A stretch of DNA of 64,000 bases from contig JAGXRV010000074.1 in the NCBI GenBank assembly GCA_018335695.1, positions 1 to 64,000 of the forward strand, in the 5' to 3' direction. A program made the translations under genes and the position numbers. The DNA is from Clostridium sp. GTDB taxonomy: Bacteria > Bacillota > Dethiobacteria > Dethiobacterales > Dethiobacteraceae. This document shows, in pieces, positions 60,301 through 64,000 of the stretch; positions within the stretch are counted from its first letter, which is position 1; every line of letters starts with the position of its first letter. The notes under the pieces are model-generated. The model made no database searches. It was not told the origin of the DNA and worked only from the letters and a program-made list of their open reading frames with translations.

Positions 60301-60888
60301 GGTAATATCCTGGGCCCGGAGCAGCATGGTTTTATGATGACGGTTGGTTTTGATTTATACGTTAAACTGTTGGAAGAAGCCATCCGCACCTACCAGGGCG
60401 AAGCACGAGTAAAGAAAGTTCCTGCGAGAATTGAAGTGCAGGCCGACGCTTACCTTCCGACGGGTTATATAGCAGACGCAAGGCAGAAAGTCGCTTTCTA
60501 TCAAAAAGTGGCCGCTGTGGAGAAAATCGAAGAGATTGCTGAAGCAAGAGAAGAGCTTTCTGACCGCTATGGCCCTTTGCCTTTTGCGGCGCAAAATCTG
60601 TTAAGTGTGGCGCACATCAGACTGTTGGCTGAGGAACTGCACATTTCAGTCATCAGCGAAGAAAAGGGTGAATTGCAAATCCGTTTTACAGCGCAAGCAT
60701 CTTTTACTGCAAATGAACTGCGGATCATTTCCCAAAAATACGCCGGTCGGTTGGTCGCGAGCACCGGCAAGCAGTTTCTGTTGTCCCTTCGCCACAATTC
60801 CAAGTCGGGTGCAGAACGTTTGTCCCTCATTTTAGCATTTTTGAACGACCTAAAAAAACTTGCAAAAAATTTGAGTCCTCAAGTATAA
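57355..60888 (+). CDS. mfd: Transcription-repair coupling factor Mfd
   Basis: Removes stalled RNA polymerase and recruits UvrA. The 1,177-residue protein has the UvrB-homology module (1-500), the RNA polymerase interaction domain (GDHVVHEQHGIGQYLGL, about 505-570) and helicase motifs: GDVGYGKTEVALRA (Walker A), VVGTHRL, DEEQRFGV (DEEQ), TATPIPRTL, STTIIEAGLDIPN and QLYQLRGRVGRS. The TRCF domain is at the C-terminus. It is followed by the PrsA-like gene 36 nt later, then spoVT, as in other Bacillota. Confidence 0.98.
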   Translation: MLRKLAAELLSIPQLAPLFAGLEGTSRAQLVYGLDDSARNLLMAAVRIQTGRPVLLVAHDSLQAIKIYEDLLAIFKEEEVFYFPSRDLLYGYTLLSASGEAAAQRIAVLKALAAGKNIFVVTAVSALLTKMAPFAPWQNACFSISRGQQLSLDSLLLALTAAGYERVEIVDVQGQLSLRGGILDIFPIGESYPYRLEFFGDVVDSIRSFDLQSQRSRETVSLLEVIPAREMVVGEVQRADASVALQAEMRLLAEQAGKRVSAEAGERLREMVTEHLELINEGAYFPGMEQYLPYFYAKATSLQDYFPKETLLFLDDPLRCLQAAEQLLSRLSEMQSTLLAQGDILPSQAEPAWTYEEVLTNPARQLVAFSLFTHSSIHHSYRRVISLSAKPVPRFLGHWEIFTEEVNHWRRQGYRTVILTSSRERSTGIIDVLADKDIPAHYTLAEPEFLPRTVTLLHGTLEAGFVIPAVKLAVLTEQDILPQKKKRRRIKGKEGTLVGDYQELQIGDHVVHEQHGIGQYLGLRTLTVGGMHRDYLHIQYAGNDKLYIPIEQIDLVRKYIGVEGKKPKLHALGGGEWSRAKARVQASVQELAKELLSLYAARESEPGHQFSPDHPWQKDFEAAFPYEETPDQLQTIKEVKEAMEKIQPMDRLLCGDVGYGKTEVALRAAFKAVMDGMQAAFLVPTTVLAQQHYRNFIERLAGFPVTVGMLSRFQSAAEQKATLCGLREGQIDLVVGTHRLLSRDVRFKNLGILVVDEEQRFGVRHKERIKMLKKNLDVLTMTATPIPRTLHMSMVGVRDISVIETPPEDRYPIQTYVLEYADTLIREAVGRELSRGGQVYFVHNRVQSIDRWAAKLRELLPGVRLAVAHGQMAEDRLEEVMLGFLHGEYDVLLSTTIIEAGLDIPNVNTIVIHDADKFGLAQLYQLRGRVGRSNRIAYCYLTYQKDKVLTEIAEKRLQAIKEFTELGSGFKIALRDLEIRGAGNILGPEQHGFMMTVGFDLYVKLLEEAIRTYQGEARVKKVPARIEVQADAYLPTGYIADARQKVAFYQKVAAVEKIEEIAEAREELSDRYGPLPFAAQNLLSVAHIRLLAEELHISVISEEKGELQIRFTAQASFTANELRIISQKYAGRLVASTGKQFLLSLRHNSKSGAERLSLILAFLNDLKKLAKNLSPQV

Positions 60889-60924
60889 TGGAGGTATGCT
60901 CAAAATTAGAAGGGAAGTGCACTT

Positions 60925-61896
60925 ATGCTTTTTAAACAAAAAGGTGTAATATTTTTAATTGCAGCTTTAGTGCTTGGAGCAGTTATTTTTGCCGTAGTCG
61001 GTTACAGCGGCCAAGGCTCCAGGGCTGTAGTTGCAGAGGTTAACGGAGAAAATATTACTCGCGGAGAACTGGATACGTATATTAATGTCTTGCGTTTGTT
61101 TATGCCGAACTTGGAGCCCATGTTAGGTGATGAGACCCGCCGTCCCATGCTGGAGGGTCAGATACTTGATGCTATGGTGGAAAACTTGTTGCTTAAGCAA
61201 GCGGCAGCACAGTTGGGTATTACTGTGACCGAGGCAGAGATGCAAGGATTCTATGAGATGTCGCGGGCACAGATGATCGGTCAAGCCTTTGCATCCGAAG
61301 AAGAAATGATGGCAAGGTTGCAAGAACTTGAAATCAGCGAAGAAGCTTTAATTGCATTTATCGGCAACGGAATCTATATCGAAAAAATGGAAGGTCACTT
61401 CATCAACGCTGCCACAGATGAAGAGATTCAGCAGTTTTTAACCGAAAATCCTGCCTACGGTGAAAATCCGACGATGCTGGAGTTGAGCCATATTTTGCTT
61501 GCAACGGAAGAGGAAGCGCTGGCAGCCAGAGAGCGGCTTATGGCAGGCGAAGATTTTGGTGATCTTGCGGTGGAATTATCAACAGACCCATCGGCTAAAA
61601 ACGAAGGTCAGCCGGGCTTCCGCGGTTACTTGGGTGCCGATATTCCGGAGGTTAACCAGATGTTTGTGGAAGAATTTATGGCAGGTGCCAATAAGATTGA
61701 AAATGACGGAGAAATTTCCCCTCCTGTGGAGAGTCAGTTCGGTTGGCATTTGATTAAGTTGCATAAACGAGTGCCTAGTACTGAACTTAGCCCAGAAGAA
61801 GCCCGGCAAAATGCGGCTAGAGCCCTTGGCACACAAAAGGCGGCTGAATTTATGCAAACATTTGAAGCAGAAGCTCAGGTGGAGAGAAGACTCTAA
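60925..61896 (+). CDS. PrsA/SurA-like peptidyl-prolyl isomerase
   Basis: A 323-residue exported foldase. An N-terminal membrane anchor or signal (about 8-27) is followed by a SurA_N-like helical domain (about 38-165) and a parvulin domain (about 180-290; LELSHILLATEEEALAARERL, FGDLAVELSTDPSAKNEGQPGFRGYL, ESQFGWHLIKL). No lipobox Cys is present, unlike Bacillus PrsA, so it is anchored by the transmembrane segment. It assists folding of exported proteins. ATG follows AAGGGAAG. Confidence 0.9.
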   Translation: MLFKQKGVIFLIAALVLGAVIFAVVGYSGQGSRAVVAEVNGENITRGELDTYINVLRLFMPNLEPMLGDETRRPMLEGQILDAMVENLLLKQAAAQLGITVTEAEMQGFYEMSRAQMIGQAFASEEEMMARLQELEISEEALIAFIGNGIYIEKMEGHFINAATDEEIQQFLTENPAYGENPTMLELSHILLATEEEALAARERLMAGEDFGDLAVELSTDPSAKNEGQPGFRGYLGADIPEVNQMFVEEFMAGANKIENDGEISPPVESQFGWHLIKLHKRVPSTELSPEEARQNAARALGTQKAAEFMQTFEAEAQVERRL

Positions 61897-61924
61897 AGCA
61901 AAAACCCTTCCTTTTTGCCTCAAG

Positions 61925-61955
61925 TGAATAAAATATTTCCCCTCGATATATACTA
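61925..61955 (+). promoter_or_regulatory. Sigma-G promoter of spoVT
   Basis: TGAATA (61925-61930), an 18-nt spacer and TATACTA (61949-61955) match the sigma-G consensus gHATR-18-CATWHTA except for the first -10 base. spoVT is a sigma-G gene in Bacillus. Confidence 0.65.
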
Positions 61956-62007
61956 TCACTAGAGGTTAAGAATGTAATTATGTGAAGAAAAAGGAGGGGA
62001 AGTCTGC

Positions 62008-62562
62008 TTGAAGGCAACAGGGATTGTGCGCAGGATCGATGACTTGGGACGTGTTGTTATCCCCAAGGAGATTCGCAGGACTCTAAGGATTCGCGAGGGC
62101 GACCCTTTAGAAATTTTTGTCGACCGAGACGGCGAAGTGATTTTAAAGAAATACTCGCCGATTGGTGAATTGGGTGATTTTGCCCAGGAATATGCCGATT
62201 CTCTTTATGAAGCGATGGGACATATTGCGCTTATCGCCGACAGGGATACGATTATTGCTGTTGCAGGTGCACCTAAGAAGGAGTTTATGGGCAAACCACT
62301 TTCTCCTGCGGTGGAAAAAGTGATGGAAACCCGTAAAAGTATTCTCATCACCTCTACTGCGGAACACAAGTTTTATAAAGATGTGGATGAGGAAAATGCT
62401 CCAAAATTTACTGCGGAAGTGATTGCTCCGATTGTTTCCGGAGGGGATCCCATCGGCGTTGTCCTTTTTGGCACAAAAGAAAAGGATGCGAAAATGAGCG
62501 ATCTTGAGTTAAAACTTGTGGAAACTGCGGCAGGATTTTTGGCTAAACAGATGGAGCCGTAA
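62008..62562 (+). CDS. spoVT: Stage V sporulation regulator SpoVT
   Basis: A 184-residue forespore transcription factor. The AbrB-type DNA-binding domain (1-50; ATGIVRRIDDLGRVVIPKEIRRTLRIREGDPLEIFVDRDGEVILKKY) and a GAF-like C-terminal domain (about 55-180; ALIADRDTIIAVAGAPKKEFMG, GDPIGVVLFGTKEKDAKMS) match SpoVT fully. TTG 62008 follows AAAGGAGGGG. It modulates sigma-G-dependent genes. Confidence 0.97.
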   Translation: MKATGIVRRIDDLGRVVIPKEIRRTLRIREGDPLEIFVDRDGEVILKKYSPIGELGDFAQEYADSLYEAMGHIALIADRDTIIAVAGAPKKEFMGKPLSPAVEKVMETRKSILITSTAEHKFYKDVDEENAPKFTAEVIAPIVSGGDPIGVVLFGTKEKDAKMSDLELKLVETAAGFLAKQMEP

Positions 62563-62594
62563 TGTTATTCACGCGAGTAATTAAACTTAATTAG

Positions 62595-62633
62595 AGAGGA
62601 AGCAGTAACTGTGGTTGCTGCTTCTCTGTTTTT
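62595..62633 (+). terminator. Terminator of spoVT
   Basis: AGAGGAAGCAGTAAC and GTTGCTGCTTCTCT form a long stem followed by a T-rich tail. Confidence 0.8.
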
Positions 62634-62904
62634 CCTACCCCTTGCGGCTATGCATTTTTTATTGACGCAAAAGAAGCATGGGAAATGATCATTTCTCATG
62701 CCAGGAAATTATCTCAAAATACGGAGAGTTTTTTAGGTATTGCCTCCTTACCCAGCTGCGAAGCGCAATTCTTGCTAACATGCCAAAATCTCCGGGCAGA
62801 TTGCAAATGAACCGTTGGCATGTTTTAAAGCTGTGAATCGTGGTTCGCTGATCGTTGCTTTCACTTAACGCTCGCTCCAGCATTCTGATAGTCTGCAGTT
62901 CACT
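62634..62904. other. Unassigned stretch after spoVT
   Basis: About 270 bases. Short open frames on both strands (for example minus 62689-62883) have no ribosome site and match nothing I know. No RNA or promoter is evident. Confidence 0.4.
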
Positions 62905-63192
62905 GAAAGAAAATTATTCCCCTCCTGTGGAGGGGTGGCGCAAAGCGCCGGGGTGGTTACCTCCTGTGGAGTTTCTGCCTTTTTGAGGCTTGTATTCTGT
63001 GAGTTTGTTGAGGCGGTATGCGACCACCCCGCCCTTACGGGCACCCCTCCAAGGGAGGGGAATTTTTGTAGTAGGAAATTTTATAGTTTCCAACGCAATG
63101 ATGGATGTTGCAAGGCGACTCCTTTTCGGGCGGGTTTGAAAGCCGTCCTGCAAGACGCGTCAGCTGATAGAAAACGCGTAGCCTCTTTTTCA
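62905..63192. repeat. Palindromic repeat cluster, copy B of the dispersed module
   Basis: Copy B (63020-63192) begins GCGACCACCCCGCCCTTACGG and shares its start and its CCTGCAAGACGCGT-AGCTGA end with copy A at 23214-23455. Just upstream, 62917-62955 (GGAGGGGTGGCGCAAAGCGCC then GGGGTGGTT) is a related unit in the opposite direction, so the two units face each other across about 65 bp. Confidence 0.7.
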
Positions 63193-63275
63193 TACGATAA
63201 GAACAATTAGTCCTATGCGCAGGCAGATTTTTCCGATATAATTTTATGCAACTGCCGTTGCATTGGAGGGAGTTC

Positions 63276-63707
63276 ATGCGTACGCTGCAAGTTGTGGTTA
63301 TCATAGGTGTTTTATTGCTGCCTTTGCGAGTTGCGCAAGGCTGGCCTGTCTTTGCCGAGCGGGTAGGCCAGCCTTGCGCAACTTGCCACCAGCCAGGCTT
63401 TACCGCCCTCGCTCCCTTTGGCGAGGCATTTCGTCAGGAGAATTACCGTTGGCCTGGAGAAGATGAGCCTACCGATTCTCCACCCCGCAGGCTGATGGTT
63501 TTTAATTTGAGCATGCTCTTATTGAACGGCATTTTTGCGGCGCTTTTTATTGGTGCCGCACTGGCAGCCGTTTTCCTGCAGCGCAAATATAAAAAAATCG
63601 CAAGAGGGCGTTGGCATCACCGCCTAGCGATTATTGGCTCCTGGTTTGCTTTCATTCATATCGTTCTGGCTGTTTTGCAGCGCTTCTTCGGTATCGTTTT
63701 AATTTGA
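63276..63707 (+). CDS. Small membrane-bound c-type cytochrome-like protein
   Basis: A 143-residue protein. A signal or anchor segment (about 3-20) is followed by an exported CATCH haem-c motif (Cys34, Cys37, His38), then two membrane segments (about 78-103 and 120-143) with HHRLAIIGSWFAFIHIVLAVLQR rich in His. The plan is a small single-haem membrane cytochrome of unknown role. ATG 63276 follows GGAGGG. A 19-bp inverted repeat lies inside the gene before the haem motif. It overlaps the minus-strand TAXI gene at its end by 9 nt. Confidence 0.75.
   Translation: MRTLQVVVIIGVLLLPLRVAQGWPVFAERVGQPCATCHQPGFTALAPFGEAFRQENYRWPGEDEPTDSPPRRLMVFNLSMLLLNGIFAALFIGAALAAVFLQRKYKKIARGRWHHRLAIIGSWFAFIHIVLAVLQRFFGIVLI
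63329..63383. repeat. 19-bp perfect inverted repeat inside the cytochrome gene
   Basis: Arms at 63329-63347 and 63365-63383 (AGTTGCGCAAGGCTGGCCT and its complement) with a 17-nt loop, ending a few codons before and within the CxxCH motif. Confidence 0.85.
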
Positions 63708-64000
63708 ACCGCCTTCTGTTTGTTGATACTCGGGGGGAAGCAGATGTTCGGGTATTTCAATGCCTTGCTCTTTGTAGTAACGAATGGCGCCCGGATGCAA
63801 AGGGATGATATAGATATTGTTTAAATTTTGGACAAGCGTTTCTTTAGCTGCAGCGTGTTGCGTCACCATATATTCGTTGTTCTCCATCACTGCTTTCACC
63901 AGTTCATAAGCCATCTGGTCATCCAGGAATTTGCTGGCGATGGCCACATTCCATACACCGAAAGTCTGCAAATCGTTTTTCAGGGCTTTATACGTGCCGG
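63699..64000 (-). CDS. TAXI-family TRAP transporter solute-binding protein, 3' part
   Basis: The C-terminal 100 codons of a TAXI solute receptor; the gene runs past the end of the window. YKALKNDLQTFGVWNVAIASK, DDQMAYELVKAVMENNEYM and IPLHPGAIRYYKEQGIEIPEHLLP are typical. Such proteins bind small organic acids outside the cell and hand them to the TRAP membrane subunit. Only the 3' end is seen, so the start, signal peptide and length cannot be judged. It overlaps the cytochrome gene tail to tail. Confidence 0.88.
   Translation of the reverse strand, partial: GTYKALKNDLQTFGVWNVAIASKFLDDQMAYELVKAVMENNEYMVTQHAAAKETLVQNLNNIYIIPLHPGAIRYYKEQGIEIPEHLLPPEYQQTEGGSN

Noticed and set aside
62689-62883. 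Minus-strand frame of 64 codons after spoVT.
   Set aside because: No ribosome site or known similarity; may be a decayed gene but cannot be supported.

Overview
The window looks like chromosomal DNA from an anaerobic, endospore-forming Bacillota (clostridial or Peptococcaceae/Dethiobacter-like grade). The reasons are the sporulation genes (bofA, yabG, veg, spoVG, spoVT, a Fin homologue, two SPOCS-LysM coat-type proteins), radical-SAM ThiH, a four-subunit 2-oxoacid:ferredoxin oxidoreductase, frequent GTG/TTG starts with strong GGAGG sites, large-type SRP RNA and a T-box leader. The gene order follows the origin-proximal region of Bacillus subtilis (tadA, SRP RNA, dnaX, yaaK, recR, yaaL, bofA ... 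yaaO, tmk, holB, ricT, rsmI, abrB, metS, tatD, yabE, ksgA, yabG, veg ... ispE, spoVG, glmU, prs, pth, fin, mfd, spoVT), with local insertions and losses (no rnmV, purR or ctc at their usual places).

Layout. 1-3073: TPP-riboswitch-controlled thiamine thiazole operon (thiE, thiS, thiG, thiH). 3129-5956: tRNA-Arg, mgtE, tadA, tRNA-Ser(CGA). 5990-7650: a small defence-type island after the tRNA, with an AbiEi-like antitoxin under a strong operator-laden promoter, a 16-codon stump of the AbiEii toxin, and an HNH nuclease in the toxin's place. 7665-14003: yajQ, an acyl-CoA dehydrogenase homologue, tRNA-Ser(GGA), SRP RNA, and the dnaX-ybaB-recR-yaaL-bofA group. 14230-18775: a P-loop ATPase, the 2-oxoacid oxidoreductase operon, a NusG-II membrane protein and a TudS/DUF523 protein. 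18767-21576: a 2.8-kb insertion sequence carrying a DruA/DUF4338 gene and a DDE transposase. 21666-28491: guaB, a PLP decarboxylase, tmk, holB, ricT, rsmI, and an abrB paralogue on the minus strand. 28600-36190: metG, tatD, a YabE-like protein, ksgA, ykuK-like, a glycosyltransferase (minus), yabG and veg. 36470-41406: four LysM proteins in a row. 41626-44334: pncB and a sensor kinase. 44400-46900: an IS91-type element with a tyrosine recombinase. 47003-50487: cyanophycinase and cyanophycin synthetase. 50554-62562: ispE through spoVT. 62563-64000: palindromic repeats, a small membrane c-type cytochrome, and the 3' end of a TAXI/TRAP binding protein.

The most interesting points are these. (1) The DruA-transposase element lies in the 3' end of the TudS gene, and its pre-insertion site can be rebuilt exactly from a 10-bp target duplication within a palindrome next to the guaB promoter. 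(2) In the abiE locus the toxin is reduced to a stump and replaced by an HNH nuclease while the operators are kept. (3) Two SPOCS-LysM spore proteins carry His/Asp-rich inserts. (4) Sequences matching sigma-H, sigma-F, sigma-G and possibly mother-cell sigma consensus lie in front of spoVG, fin, spoVT and the SPOCS genes. (5) A 19-bp perfect inverted repeat lies inside the cytochrome gene just before the haem-binding motif. All assignments come from reading the sequence; no database search was run.
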